Source: Chamaea fasciata (taxonomy: Eukaryota; Chordata; Aves; Passeriformes; Sylviidae). From it: DNA of 64,000 bases. The notes beneath the pieces are model-generated. The model was not told where the DNA came from, did not search any database, and saw only the letters and a program-made list of their open reading frames with translations. Below, one piece after another: positions 23,451-37,789 of this stretch. Every line of letters begins with the position of its first letter. Position 1 is the stretch's first letter. The stretch lies in assembly GCA_029207755.1 (NCBI GenBank), contig JARCOQ010000006.1, positions 18,884,890-18,948,889 of the forward strand. The letters run 5' to 3'. Position numbers and translations under genes: made by a program.

Positions 23451-26400
23451 CCTGGAAAAGCATGTGAAATCTTGACAGTTCCACATAATTCCTATCATTA
23501 AAAGATCTTTGGATACCTTTTTGCTCACTCTCATGCCCTCCTGGTCTCTCAAAATGTTGTCATGCCTCATACAGAAGAGGTTATATACGTATTGTATAAA
23601 AATTTCTGTCAAATTAATAAACTGAACTTAGATATGAAAGAGAAATAGTGGGACACAGAACACTTTTATGAACAAGGAATGATATCCACTTCTATGTTAA
23701 AATGCTAGGTCTAGAGCTCTTCAGATTTTCCTAAAATGTTAAATCACATCTGGATGATTAGATCAGAAACTGTGGATTTATCATATTAAAAATTACCTCC
23801 TTTGAAGAGAGAGAGGTTTGATGTTTATGCAGAGAGAATATAATGATTGATTTAACTTTAGAAAAGACACTGGGCAGGACTGTGCATCAACAGCTGTGTT
23901 TACCTATTAAGGAAAAAATATAATCCCTCAAAATACAAGTGTTATTGTTAGAAAATTAGACAATATATATGTTCAGGTATAAAAGAAATCAGCACAGCAT
24001 TTCTTATGATGTAAGACAATTGTGTAATTTCAGAAAAACTAAGAAAAATTAGGAGTAGGAGGGTAAGCAGAAAATTTGTGCTGAGACAGCAGAAAAACCA
24101 GTAACAACTGAAATGATTGTTGTCATGTAAATATGAAGATGAAATGTACTGAAATGCTAAAGTAGTAGTAGTAGTCTTTTTAAGAGATTTGAAATAGAAT
24201 TTAGGGAATCTATAGAGATCTGGTATTAAAACTTCTAGTGGGAATCTCACTCAGATTTCAAAAAGCAAAGATTTTCTCATAAAGTATGAAATGAAACACA
24301 CGCAGTTATTGCTCCTCAACATCTTTGTGCTTCTGAGACATGAATACCAAAGGAAACAGGACATTAAAAGATTTTTGCTGAACTAAATTATTACAGATGA
24401 ATGCTGAAAGTCAGCCATGCCTTTTTTATGTCTAAAAAAAGAATAGAAGGATCCAGGGATAAAAGACATAATTTGGTCTGACATTTTGTACCACTAAGGT
24501 GAAGAAAATTCAGTTCTGTGAGGCCTGTATAGGCAAGTTACAATAACCATAGCTAGTCTTGTGGCACATAACAAGATCAATCTGGTTGTAATGACATGAC
24601 AGCTACTACAGGTTTGTGAACATGCTTTGATAATAAAAATGAAGATATGTATTCAATAGAATATGCTAATTGGCTAAGACAAAAATCTGTGCCAGGCACC
24701 ATGCTAACAAATAGACACCATTGCACAGTTCAGTTTACTAACATAGATACAGGCATAGGTTCCAGCATCTGTTCTGGTGATAACTAAAGATGTCCTGACT
24801 TTGAAGCATTCTGGTCTGTGCTACACATACATAGGTACAGATAGCCTAGAGATAAAAGTCTGGCTATGCTCCATATATGATCAAAAAAGTGTTATCTCTT
24901 CTTTCATTCTGCTATCACACCATCCCTTTTGTTTTCATCCCACAAAGCCCTCATTCTCAAGTCTAAATTGTCCATTGTGCTGTTGCTCATTATGCAATGT
25001 TTATTGGACCTTTTCTACTGAACTCTTAACAGATTATAGATCTGTAAAAGAACTAAAATGGCATAAAATGTAAAGATGTCAGATATCTATGCCTCTCTCA
25101 ATTGTCCTAGAAAATCTGACCTTGTGAACTCTTGCTTTTCAGTCTTTGCCATCTTCTGCCCCCCATTCACTACATAATGTAGCTAAAATGATCTTTATTT
25201 AAAAAAGGTCTCACTTTTAGTGTATCTTAGAGCTTCTTCCTCCTTTCCACTGTAAGCCACTCCTCCATTGTTAAGGAGGTGTAGCAAATTGGTTGATCCA
25301 AGCTAATCCTAGATGGAATTGGTGACCAGCTACCATTCTCTTTCATCTACATTGAAAGATGGAAGTGTGATCAACAACAGTACTCCTAGACACTTTACCA
25401 GCTTGATATTCTTTATCTCTCCCTTGTGTTTCTGCAATATATTTCACCTGTTTCTCTCATCTTCATAAAAAGACTTTCTTTAATTTGAAAGCTTTGACTT
25501 GGTTGGAACTGACCTTTGGCGAGGTTACTAAACATTTTTTTATGGCAGGTTTATTTTTATTGATTTACAGGCTTTTCAGATTAAAAAACTACAAAAACAA
25601 ACCAGAAGTGATCTCCCTAGACCCACCCTGAAAATTCTAATTCTCTGTTTTGTAGCACTGGAAATTTCAGTTTTAGCAGTTAAAGAAGTCTGAAAGGATA
25701 TTCCAGGTGGAGAGCGGAAGTAGAGGGAATTTTGATTACATTTTAACTTTAAAGAAATTGTTCTACTTTGTTTGTTTTTTTTCCTTTTTCCTTTCTTTCT
25801 GGAGAAAAGCATATTGCCTAGCCTGCTGTAAGCAATTAATATATCCTTTTCAGTTAGAATTTATAATATTCCCATGCTCTAGACTAGGGCAAGATAAAAT
25901 CCAGCAATTAGCAGTGTGTCTCACATTATACCCATGAATGTGTAGCCAAGCTAGGCTGAATGATCAGTGTAGGCATAGAGCATCTTGGCACAGTAACCTG
26001 GACCAACCATGCTAGAAAATGGGCATCAGCAGTCTCACAGACCTTGCTGTACTGAGCTAAAGTAACACGCTAAATCTGCAGTGAATCCTCCTACCTCCAC
26101 AAAATGGAACAAATCAGTTTCTGAGCTACACTGTCCTTTTAGTAGTATTTCATGCATTTACTTTTACTGCAGTCAGTTCAGTTCAGTTATTCCATCCAGA
26201 ACTTCTCCACTTTCAAATGTTTAAATTCTTAAATTTAGAAACAGAAAAGTGAGAAAACCAAGAAAAATTCCAACTTTTTAATTTAAAAAGCCTAACAACA
26301 ACCTTGTTTTTATTAATTATCCACCATTTATGACAACAATTAACTCCTGAGTGAACTGTTATGGTAATAAGTTATATACCAGGAAACATTTATTATTAAC

Positions 26401-29080
26401 AAACTAGCATAGGCTCAAAAACTTAGAAGGATGTCCAGCTATGATAGGGTCATTCTTTTATTAGATAAAAAGGAGAAGATACATGCTGACAAAGGAAAAA
26501 AATGAAATGCTGATTCCTTAATGTTGTTATGTCACAGTTGGGAATAACAGGAGCATCAGGATTTAACACTGGTGGGATTTACTATTAATGGATTTCATAA
26601 GAATTCATGGTACCAAGATTCTGCTAGCATCAATTAGGGCCCAGAGTTTCACAAGTGAGACCTCATTATCAGATTTTGGGGTGCTTCTAATCTGTAAATT
26701 TTGGTGCTTCAAGTTTTTTTGCAAATCCAGTCTCTCCTGCTTTGACTTTTCTTACAGAATTATCATCTGGGCCTCAAATGTCTCCTGTAAATAAGTACAT
26801 GGGTTAGGCAAGCCCTAGGCATGAGTTTTGAGCTCACAGTGGTGATAGTTTAGCTGAACTACAAACACAGTGAGCAAAAGCTACAGCCTGGAAGTGCTTT
26901 TAACCATACAGAAAGAAGTATTTAACACTCCTATTTCCTAGGATTGAAAAACCTTCTAGATTTTTTAACTGAAAGTGGATTCCTTTCCCTTTGTTTCACT
27001 TCTTAGTTAGTCTGTTTCTTCTAGATTTTGTTTATATTAATAAATTGTACCTGACTCCTTTTTGCCCTACTTAGGCATAGTTGGTAACGTTCCTTTGTTT
27101 TTAATGTTAGACATAGATTTTTCTTTTCTCATCTTATTACTTATCGTTCATATTTAATGCTGCACACAGAATTATCTTTTAGACTCTTTTTACCTTTTGA
27201 TTTCTTATATTTAATGACACACCCAATTGTTTGATATCCTTTTTTCCCCTAGGAACCTGTCACTGCTCTCTATTTAGCTGCTTTGAACTAGCTTTCATCT
27301 TTTAGTATTTAAATCATCTAAGTTCTCATGTATCATACTGCATTGTTCCTCATTATTTACTCCTTCTGACTATAATGCCATTCTCTTCAAACTAGTGTTA
27401 CTTTTTTCTTTGTTTCATGCTCTTTGTTTTTAATTTTCCAAGTCAGATTAACGCTTATTACATGACTCCCACACCTTAGCTATTGTCATTAACCTCAGAT
27501 GTGAGACTTTATCAAAAGGGTTTTCAGAAGCTTGTCTGAAGTGTCTTATCTACAGTAGCTCGTTTGTCGTCTGCGACTGAGGAGAGTTATTGAATGGCAG
27601 AAGGCTCCTCTCCCTGGAAACTAAGTGCCCAACCCTCCGAGTCCTTTCTTTGAATGTAGGTCTCCAACATGGCAGTCTACAATAGAAACACTTGACAAAA
27701 GGATTGATTTTTACATCCAGCACTGGAAGAATGCATATAATTTCCATGTATTACATGGTGTATGTACTACATAATTTGAAATATTTTTTTCTAGCTGCAT
27801 TGAATATCCTGTTTGAAGCCTGGGCTATTACTGAATGTGATTTCTAGTATAAAAAAAATGGCATTAACTTCCGAATTAAACTCTCAGTACTTGCCATCAC
27901 TGCCACAGAACTTTACCAGATATTACGAATTGGCCAACCAAAATCCAAATCTAAAGTGCTATTCCAAATCTGAAATTGTTCTTGTAAAGTACAAGTCTAT
28001 GAAGAGAACCTAACTGGAACTCGATGGGTTTTTCCTGTAGATACCTCAAAAAACAAACTTCACTGAATCTGCATTTACATTTAAAAAATATTTAAATCCT
28101 GATGATTCATAAGGATCAGTAAATTAGGAAATAAAGTATTGTCTTCAATAAAGTCAGTGCTGTATTTTGGTCCTAAACATTATTCATTCCATTTCAAGAA
28201 AAGTAGTTCATCACTGATGAACAATGAGAAGGGGATATAGGGGAAATCTCACCTACTAGTAGAATGGGAAACATATTTCTACAAGGCTGTTAGTATGATG
28301 AAAGCATAAAAAATGCCCAAGTAGTAAAAAACTAGGAGATCAGGAACATTTTTTCTCTGTGCCCTATGCTTCAGAAATAGGAGACATTTCCTAAAAGGCA
28401 GTAAATGAACTTCAAAACTCATTGTCATCACATCTCAAGTGTCGGCAAAACTGCTAGGAAAAATCTCATACCCCAATATTTAAGGCTATATTGAGCACAA
28501 GGGACCAAATCAAGACTTTGAAAACAAGGGTCAGAAGGCATTTATTCCACCTTTACTTACATCGTATTTCTGTAATGTATCTATTACTTGCTATCACCTG
28601 AGACTACATGTAGCATTGATGACTTGAATGGCACCTTCTGTTGGTGCTCACTGCAAATTGCGTTAATGGGAAATAAATTAAATCCATTAGAACTGCTGTC
28701 TTCATATCTGACTTTAATTCAAAGCTGCTTTGAATCAAAACATAATCAAACTTTTAGCCTTGAGGCTTCACAATCAAGTTAGACTGATCAAAGGGGGAAG
28801 TTTTGTGTAATGTTTAATCTAATATGATTGAGGACATAATGCAGGTGGTTTTGCTCTCCTTCCTGTTATACTTCTTCGTATGATCCTGCCCTTCTTTGTG
28901 TCTGTTTGTTTGACTGAACTTTCTGATCTAGCTTCTGCAGTTACTTACATGTTATATCTGGTAATAACCAGGCACTGCAAAAACCTGCGGGTAGGAGATC
29001 ACTTTAGTAATTAGTGAAAAATGCACACTTAGGTCAAATTTTCTTCTCATACCTATTTACATGCTCCATTTCTATTTTTT
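23451..29080. other. Noncoding AT-rich DNA, no gene seen
   Basis: Only short unrecognised frames (up to about 100 codons). Several pyrimidine-rich stretches occur on the plus strand, notably 25080-25480 and 27000-27480. I see no transposon or RNA gene that I can name. Confidence 0.55.
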
Positions 29081-29085
29081 GACAG

Positions 29086-29673
29086 TGTGCTGGTTTGGCT
29101 AGGGTAGAATTAATTTACTTCACAGTGACTGGTACATGGCTGTGTATTAGACTTGAGCTGAACACAGGGCTGATAATATAGAGATGCTTTTGTTCTTACT
29201 GAGTAGGGTTTACACAGAGCCAAAGCATTTTCTGCTTTTTGTACTACCGTGCTGGCAAGGAAGCTGGGGGTGCATGGGAGGTTGGGAGGAGACAAAGCGA
29301 GGCCAGGTGACCCAAACTGAGCAAAGGGATATTCCAGACCATGTGACATCATGCTCAGTGTATAAAGTGGGGAAGATGGAGGAAGAGGGGGACGTTTGGA
29401 GTGATGGTATTTGTCTTCCCAAGTTACCCTCATGTGTGAAGGAGTGCTCTCCTGGAGATGGCTGAACACCTGTCTGCACATGGGAAGCAGTGAATTAATT
29501 TTTTGCTTGGCTTTGTTTGTGTGCACTGCTTTTACTTTCCCTATTAAACTGTCTATCTCAACCCATGAGTTTTCTGTTTTTTTCCCTTCTGATTTCCTCC
29601 TTGATCTTGCTGGTGTGGGACTGAGCAAGCAACTGCATGGGGCTTGGTTGCTGCTTGGTATTAAATTATGACA
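29086..29673 (+). mobile_element. Solo LTR, family A (ERVL-type), 588 bp
   Basis: Starts tgtgctggtttggctaggg and ends ttaaattatgaca. An exact 5-bp duplication, gacag, flanks it at 29081-29085 and 29674-29678; a 5-bp duplication is typical of ERVL-type integration. A TATA box (tataaa, 29361-29366) and an ATTAAA poly(A) signal (29543-29548) lie in the expected order. The same family recurs at 39211-39790 and 43397-44697. The 172-codon minus-strand frame at 29110-29628 lies wholly inside the LTR and is not a gene. Confidence 0.93.
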
Positions 29674-29678
29674 GACAG

Positions 29679-32600
29679 CTAGAGTGGTTATATAGCGCAG
29701 CAGTTGTTTGGGTTTTTTTATATATATGATTCATACCATAGATCAAAATAAGTAAAGTTAACGCAAGAGAATAGCAAGGAAGCCCTGGTGAGAAGGTGAA
29801 GGTAATTATGGACAGAATTACCCTTTCTAATAGCTGCTGGGTTTAGCTTGATTTAAGCTGACTGTGGAGCTATCGAAAGAAGCCAAATTCAGGTTCCTCT
29901 AATGAGCATATTTCATACAACCTCTCAAAACAAAGTAAAATAGGTCAAATAGTAATCATAGTCTTGTATTGAAAAAGGTTTTCTGTCCTAGAGAGTTCAA
30001 TACTTGCTCTGTTCCTGATCTGAGAGCCTTAGATGACTTGAGGCTGTATGCAGAATAAACAACAGAGTGAATTGTACCCAGAAATAAAAATGTAACTGCT
30101 GCAGGGCAGAGAGCAATCATTAAATATGTTCCTCACAATGACTCCAAAGATGAATTACTCCTGTTAGCAGTAGATTAAGTTTCCTTGCCAGGTGTTTCTC
30201 TAACGTAGTAGGATAACCTGTTTCAGTAGAGTTGCTTGGGCTGCTTGGGTGTGTGTCCCTGCTTTCAGTTCAATCTCAGAGAAGAATGCTCAAGCTGTAA
30301 AGGGAAATAAGACAGGCAGAGGGAGAGAGAAAAGGCATATTTGCCATTCTGAGGGCTAAATATGTCTTACAAAACTGTGACAGTAAAATGTATTGACAGG
30401 GGTCACTTAAATTTACTCTGTAAAAAATACATCACCAACAAAGTTGTGCAGATTCTGTCTTCGGTCCTCAGTATCATTTCTGTTCTATGGGGAAGTCAAT
30501 TATGGGGAAATCCCATACTTGCTAGATTGAAATGTCTCTACTTTTTATACTCTTTTAGGCAAGACACAAAAATTACTTTGAATATTGATGGCTACAAAGT
30601 TAGATGTTGTTGTATTCTTGTTTCATTACTAAACCCCAACCTATACCAAACCAAAAAACCAAGCAAGACAAAAATAAGAAAGAGGGAGGAAAATTGCAAA
30701 ATAATTTTCTAATGGAACTGTTGGACAGGAAAAATAAAATGTGAGTCTTTGTCATTCTGAAAATTCAAAGGAGTAAATCTACCAGATTATCCTAGCCAAC
30801 TCAATAGAGAAATTACCAAACCCAAAGTGATTTTTGAAATAATTACTGATGAAGAAACTAAAATGTTTAATGAACTTTATCTAATACTATCAGAAATTTC
30901 CCAGCTTGCATTGAAATCTAAAGGTCTACTAGATAAAGATGCCTATAAAATTTAAGAGTACAAAATTGCTTAAACAGGACCTCAATGGGCAAGGCAGGGT
31001 AGCATTTGGACATGAATTGATGTGAGTGTTGGTTTCAAAATATTTTTTCTCTTTTAGTAGCCTTATCATCCCTAGTTTACAGGTGTTTAAAATGTGCACT
31101 TCTGAAGAATGACATCAATAAATAACAGAGTTAGGCTTCTATTAATTGTTATGTCCTCAACTAGTTAGGTGTAGCCAGGACTACCTAAAGGAGATATGAT
31201 CATCAACACAGATTCTTTAGAGTTCATTTTCACTGCTGTTGCTCAATGACTACTTGGAAACAGATGCAGGAGTTAATTGTTTTCTTCTCAGCTATCCAAC
31301 AGTATTCATGCCCACACTCATGGAAAACAGGACCTTTTGTTCCCACTTAGTTGGCTGAAGGGTTAGATACCATCTGACTTAAAATACCCATCTACATTAT
31401 GTTAATAAAATTAGGGCCATATTAATTGTCATCTCATCTTGCTCCCTCTCTTTTCTGCATATATACGTATCTATATGTGTGTTGTGCATGTGTATGTGTC
31501 TATTACATGTGCCTATAAAAACACAGACAAACCTCTAAATTTTGTGTGTTACATACACTCATATCCTTATAATATAAATACATTTATTTAAATTCAATAC
31601 TTTGATGATGCAGATCTAACATATATATGAACATAATACAGATTTCTAATTGTAAGTCACCAATGTGATTTGTAAGTATTTATGAATTAAAGTTTACTAA
31701 AACCACCTTTCAATACATATTTTAATCAAAAGGTTCTTTCTCAGGTAGTAGACAGATGAGTTACTTAATAATTCAGTGGACCCATAATAAATAGGTTTAA
31801 CTTCCACACTGTGGTGAAGATTCATTAATTTGTTTCTGCTTATATTAAACTCAGACACCTGAAGTTCTTGTAACATAATGGCACACTTACAAGGAAGGGA
31901 CAGCACAGGAAGAAAAGGAAATTACATTATTATTTTTAGGAAATTTCATCATTCCCACTGGAACTGAATCACATTATAATTGTACTGGTATGCACATAAC
32001 AATGTAATTCATTTTTCAGAGCATTAATAATATGAAAGTATCAATAAGCCTCATAGTAACAGGTTAAAATTCATTGCATTCATTGTCAAATGAAAATGGT
32101 ACTAACTTTTAGCAGATACGCTGTTTCTTTGATGCTTCATGCCTATTACACTCATCATATTGTGTTAAATACAGTACCATAACACAATGTGACCCTTCAA
32201 ACTGGATATGGCTCACATTTGAAATACTGAGTCAGGGAATAATACAGGGTGACATGGATGGAATAAAGGATTTTGATTCTGTTTGATTTTGTACTGCTTT
32301 ACATTTTTGGATATAACTCAAATCTTAAAGGTAAAACTGTATTTACTCATCATCACTGACTTGAAAGTTTAAAAGAAATCTGTCCACACCTTAACTATTA
32401 ATTGAATATGAAGAAAAGGATTAATTGCAATTTGTATTTCTCAATTCAGTGAAAAATTGGTGCTATTAATGATGGAGAGAGCCAGGGGCCAGGGACCTGA
32501 GTCTACAAAGCATTTTTCTACTGTAGGCATTCTCTCATGGTGATTTCTTTAGGAGTTTTTTACAGGAGCCGATAAAGCACCAGATGTCTGAGATGTTGAA

Positions 32601-33599
32601 ATATCATACTGAGAAGAGTTGCATAGTCTCCAGACAGACATTTTGAATTGTAAAGCCTTGTAACAATATCTGTTACAGCCATCTACTACCATCTTAATTC
32701 CACAACAGTTTATTACACTGTTGTGAAGCAGTAAAATCCAACTTTGATGTTTGTATGTTGACAGCTGTGATCAAATTGTTTTCTTGTATGATCAAACTGA
32801 CACACAGAAGGGAGGAAAAAATCAGAAACAGTATAAAAAATGCTTGAAAACTATAATTGAACTTAAGTACACAATCTCTAAAACATTCTTCCTTTATTGT
32901 GCCATGCCATTTACATCGTAACTTCAGATAAAATTGAGACCATATTACATTCCTTTTGCTTTATTTCTGTAGCCTTTTCTTCCCTGTATATAGTTATTGA
33001 ATAAATTTTTTTATAAAACACTGTTGCCTGATAGACTTGGGAGGGATGATAAACATACCTAGTTATTCCCTTTGGCTGGGTCTGAGAACATGATTGGAAT
33101 TTTCTTAGTCTATAAATACTGAACATTGATTTTTATTTTTTTCTCTCTTCTTTTAGTTTCCAGTAAATTTAAGTTTAATACGTAATCTCCGACACTGGAC
33201 TTCTACACGGTTTCCATAGTTATAGACCATGTTCCATAATCTATAATTGTGCTTCAGATAGATGGACTGTCACTAGCTGAAGCATACTGTTCTGAGTGTA
33301 ATTTTTTAAATGTATTTCATAAATCTTAGTTTTGGTTTTGATTTTTTTTGAGAAGGAAGGTAAAAATTCTAGTAGTGGATAGTAAATCCAGGTCATACAG
33401 AAAAGTAAGTCAGAAATGCAATAATCAAATAGAATACATCTTTTAAAAGTTATATACATGAAGTAATCAACATGGCCAAATTGTATAAATACTTAACATC
33501 AGAAATAGAACTATCAAATGTCATCCCTGAGGATTCAGGAAGTAGGTTGGGTAATTCCTAGAACTTGTGTTTATAAGTGTCTTAAGTAAGTACTATATA
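29679..33599. other. Noncoding AT-rich DNA, no gene seen
   Basis: The longest open frame is 116 codons (30362-30712, plus) and has no recognisable motif or exon context. A degenerate TG/TA-rich stretch is visible near 31455-31520. Nothing else I can name. Confidence 0.55.
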
Positions 33600-33860
33600 T
33601 GAGATCAGAGAAATACTTCAATAAATCCTTTAGCACCTTGAGGAAAATTGCAGGCAGCAAGAGTTCATAAGCAAGAAATCATGTTAAACTAACTTGCTAT
33701 CAAAGAAAATTCAACAATTTTCTACAGAAGGTAGGGTTAATGCAGTAAGCATAATTGGCACTGTTTAATTCCTCTAACTTCAGTAAAGATCTAACCTATT
33801 AAATCAAGGCTGAATTTGAATCATTTTTCAAGAAACTTAGTGTGTATATATAGCAATGCA
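33600..33860 (+). mobile_element. Possible ancient CR1-like LINE fragment
   Basis: Short runs such as gagttcataagcaagaaatc, then ggttaatgcagtaagcataa, then cttcagtaaagatct follow the order of the nucleotide text that encodes the fingers-to-palm part of CR1 reverse transcriptase. The match is patchy and no frame stays open, so this is a tentative call resting on the order of three short similarities. The next 400 bases, up to the LTR at 34277, show nothing I recognise. Confidence 0.4.
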
Positions 33861-34276
33861 TAGAATGAGAGCTTGAAAAAAATAATGGCATTATCTCTCA
33901 TTATGATTAATCTCTGATTAGATTTTTTTTACTTGTCACAGTTGTGTTACTAATGATCTACCTCTCCTAGTGCTGTTCAAATATCATTGAACATCTTCAT
34001 GAACATGCCAGCAGAAGGTAACAAAGTTAGAACTCAATAAATTATGCAAGGTGAAGTATCTTTCTTTTTGAGGAACATAGCATTAAATATTATCATCCAG
34101 ATGTTGTACATAACATTTTTTTATTTATTTCTGTCACGCAGGAGGAAATAGATTCTATTCTCTGTAATACCAGATTTCAGCAGGTAAATATGTGAAATGG
34201 CACTTTCACTCCAGGTAGTTTCTGGCTAAATTTCTTGCCTGATTGAAAGGAAGGAGAAATTTATAGTATGGTCATT

Positions 34277-34571
34277 TGTGAAGTGCTCCCATTCTAAGGA
34301 GATGGGAATTTGATTTTGCCCTTTTTGTGTTGTTAATAAGTACTCCCTTAACCCAAACCCTAAACTCCACCCCTGCAATACGCTATAAAAACCTCCCAGC
34401 CCCACCTTTGACTGGTCTTTTTTCTTTGTCCTCCTCCTCCTCATCCCCGGGGGTAATAAATGGATTCTCGAGCTTAATAAAATGGAGACCCGCCTCATTT
34501 GTTCCCATGCCTGGCACCAGGAGCTGCACTCTCCCTGGACATGATGAACTGTGTCACAACACGACACAACA
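34277..34571 (+). mobile_element. Solo LTR, ERVK-type, 295 bp
   Basis: Starts tgtgaagtgctcccattcta and ends cgacacaaca. An exact 6-bp duplication, gtcatt, flanks it at 34271-34276 and 34572-34577; a 6-bp duplication is typical of alpha/betaretroviral (ERVK) integration. A TATA-like ctataaaaac lies near 34382-34391, followed by two AATAAA signals (within gtaataaatgg near 34453 and ttaataaaatgg near 34473). All internal viral genes are gone. The 136-codon minus frame and 98-codon plus frame across it are spurious. Confidence 0.93.
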
Positions 34572-34577
34572 GTCATT

Positions 34578-37500
34578 GATTGGAGAACTTCAAGTACTAA
34601 GTTCTGGGAAAAAAAATCATTAAAAAGGTTAAACACACATCATCTTCACCAAAGAAAGGTTACAAGGGGTTATAATGACAGGTCTATGAATATTTCAGGG
34701 AGCAGTGTCAAACAGGGTCATATAAAAAAAAGGAGAAGACTTATTGATAATTACCTATCAAATCAATAAAATAATTAAATAATTTAATGCGATTGTAAAT
34801 GTAATGTAAAGTGGAGATGTATTCTGTGCTGGCAGAAATTTGGACTAATGACACATTATACCATTCCTGATTTTAGATGTTTTGATTCTCAGATCCTTTA
34901 TAGGCTAAGAAGATTGGGTAAAATATCTTCCATCTGAGACTACTTGAAAGATTAGAGTGGGGGTACTGGAAATTTCTCAAAGAGTCTGAAAAACTCACTG
35001 GTTTTGGTATAACTACTCACAGTGAAAAGATTAAACAGTGATTAGTAGCAATTCTGGCTCATAACGTTTATTTCATGTATTCATTTACATTATTATTATT
35101 CCTATATATTTAAATAGTTGTGTCTATAATCTTTGTGATCAGAAAGATATATGCAAAGTAGAAGCTGGGACGTATTTTAACTTCACCTATGAAATTCCAA
35201 ATAATTTTTGGAGGTTGAAGCTCTATGCCTCTGTTTCACTTAGAAAACCTTCGGGATTTTAAGGGTTGAATGCTAAACTCTTTCTTATTCCAGTTTATTT
35301 TTTATTATTCTTATTCCACAATAGTAGAAGTCAAGAGGTCAACCTTTAGTCTGAATGTATCCATTCATCATTTTACCAGATGTCCTATGAAGAACAGTTT
35401 ATACTTGTTATCTTGCAGGTGTCCTTATCAGAGAACTTTATCAGAGATGAGCTAAAAACCTAAAAGAGTAGTAACAGCATCACAAGGTCAGTCAACAGCA
35501 ATGTCAAAAAATAGTGTTTGTTCTCTGCTTCGTGATTTCCACTGCTTTCAGATATCTTTATGCTGTTCAACATATACTTGCCTCCTAACAAAAAAGGACA
35601 GAGTTTTTCATCTGTAAAGAAATAAATTGCCTCAGGAATCTGCTCAAAGAATTTGTGCATCTTCTAGTGATGCAAAGTAATAAATAAATAAACAAACCTG
35701 TATAGCATTTCAATTGGAAAGTAGTGTGTTTGAAATTAAAGCAGTCAAGGGCCATCAGCTAGCAGGTTAATCTATGCAAATATTCCATTCTGTATTGAGA
35801 AGGCACTCACAGCAACATCATTTCCACTTAGTGCTTCATTACAGGTAAGAAGTAATATCACTGTCCATTGGTGCTAAGCTTTCAAAGTAACAAAGTACCA
35901 CATCAGGAGAAAACTGAGGTGAATAAGAGCACTCTGCTGATCAGAAGACTGCAGATGAGTTTTATTGTCCCTGGCTTCATCAGTGACGGCCTTATTAGCT
36001 GTGGCCAGAGAGGATGACACTTGAATACAGAACTGATCTTCAGCCATAAGGTTGAGTTGCTCTAGGTGTCTGCTGACTAATCAGTACTCAGCAGCAGTTC
36101 CGCCAGGGTCATCATCTGCTCAGATTCACTTGTGTAATTGGTAGTGGTCACATTATTAACACTGCTCAGCCAACACCCAGCCAGGGGTAAATCATACAAC
36201 ATTTTGCATAGCTTAAGCAGATGTAAGACAGCAAAATTCCAGTCCCACAGCAACAGTTCACACTGCTCCCTGGAGTGACTCTTGGTATTGCTCATTACAT
36301 GTCCCTTTCACTCTCCAGAAGTTAGTCAACTGGTTCAAATTAGCCTATCTACTCTTCTCCCTGAATCATCAGAGAAAATTGCTTCTCAGAAATATTTCAT
36401 TAACAATAATGCAAGAGTGTATGAAAAAAATGAGTTGCCCCTTAGGAGATGTTTCTCTCTTTCTGTTGACTAAAGAGCAATAAAGACTAGATAACTTAGA
36501 ACTGAGGCTGTTCACCAACCTTTTAGAAGCCTGTGTTACTTGAGGTATGACTGTAAGGCCATAAGCAACAGCATCACTATAAAACTGAACTAATAAAACT
36601 GGTAGGCTCTGATGTCTCCTGGGTTAGCAAGTACCTGTCTGCAGTGCTTGTCACTGGATATCTGTCAGGTCTGATGGAATGATATGCTGTGCACCTTTTA
36701 CAGGTTATACACCCCACCATTTCTGGTACAATGCTACACATCAGGCAATCTTTGCAGTTTGCATTGTCCATTATGAAATTGTACAATAACTTCCTTTTTA
36801 GGCAACTAATTCTGTGCTATAGGAATAACTGTGACACTGTTTGGCTTTATTTTCCCAAGTTAAATCTATGCACCTATTTAGACACTTTTATACTGCTAAC
36901 ACATGTTTCCCTGTATCTGATGCTGTACTTGAGCCATCATTGGGTCAAGTTCATAACTACTATTAAGCCAAACATTTGACTTTTCCTTTAACTGTGCAAA
37001 CAAAGGGTTTTGTCTGCTGCACAATGCTGTGAAAAGACCTTTGAATGTTGGTTAAGGTCCTAGAGGCTGTATGAGTAACAGCATGGGAATACAAAACCTT
37101 TACACTGCTGCTTAAGGTCTGTCGGCCTAACTGGTAAAGGAAGAAAGAAGGACACTTATATTCCTTGAATATAGTGCAAGTCATTCTATTTTCTTGACCA
37201 AGGTGACATAATCCATGTGATTAAAAGGATTTTCTGTAAAAACTTTCCTTGTTTCAATTAAGAAAAAAAAATGGAGGTGAAGAAGTAAGAATAACTACCA
37301 GAATGCAGGAAAACAGTGTGAATTGATGGCCCGATATATATAGCTAAGTAGGCCAGTGTAGATATTGAAATAATAACAAAAAATTATGTTATAGTCCCAC
37401 TTCTTAGGAAAACACAGGTGATTCTTCAAAATAGCCCTGGCAATGTGTTCGAACAGAAAAGAGAGACTTGCATTTTCAGCACAATAGTAGGGTTGGAAGA

Positions 37501-37789
37501 ATTCGCTGCATCCAACTACACCATTTTTTCTGTTTATTGCAGCCTTAGATTATAGCAAAGACCCCAATATGCCCTGCTGTGATCAGGGTCTAAATACTTC
37601 AAAATTGACCTTTTATCATGCTAAATGTGAAATGTGAAAGACTCTAATATGTAACATGGAGAAAGACTAATTTAGATATTTCCATGGCTACAGGAAAAAA
37701 AAAAAAAACCCAGACTCAGAGCAAACCATAAACTCTGCAGAAGAATACAGAGTGACATGCTGCAGAATGGCAAATACCATATTGAGCAT
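34578..37789. other. Noncoding AT-rich DNA, no gene seen
   Basis: Short frames only. A less AT-rich block at about 35.9-36.3 kb contains a 72-codon minus-strand frame with no motif I recognise; it may be an old repeat. Confidence 0.5.

Noticed and set aside
29110..29628. 172-codon minus-strand frame
   Set aside because: Lies wholly within a solo LTR and antisense to it. Similar antisense frames in the other copies (39148-39679, 43470-43736) reflect shared LTR sequence, not a gene.
36077..36295. 72-codon minus frame in a less AT-rich block
   Set aside because: No recognisable domain and no exon boundaries that I could defend.
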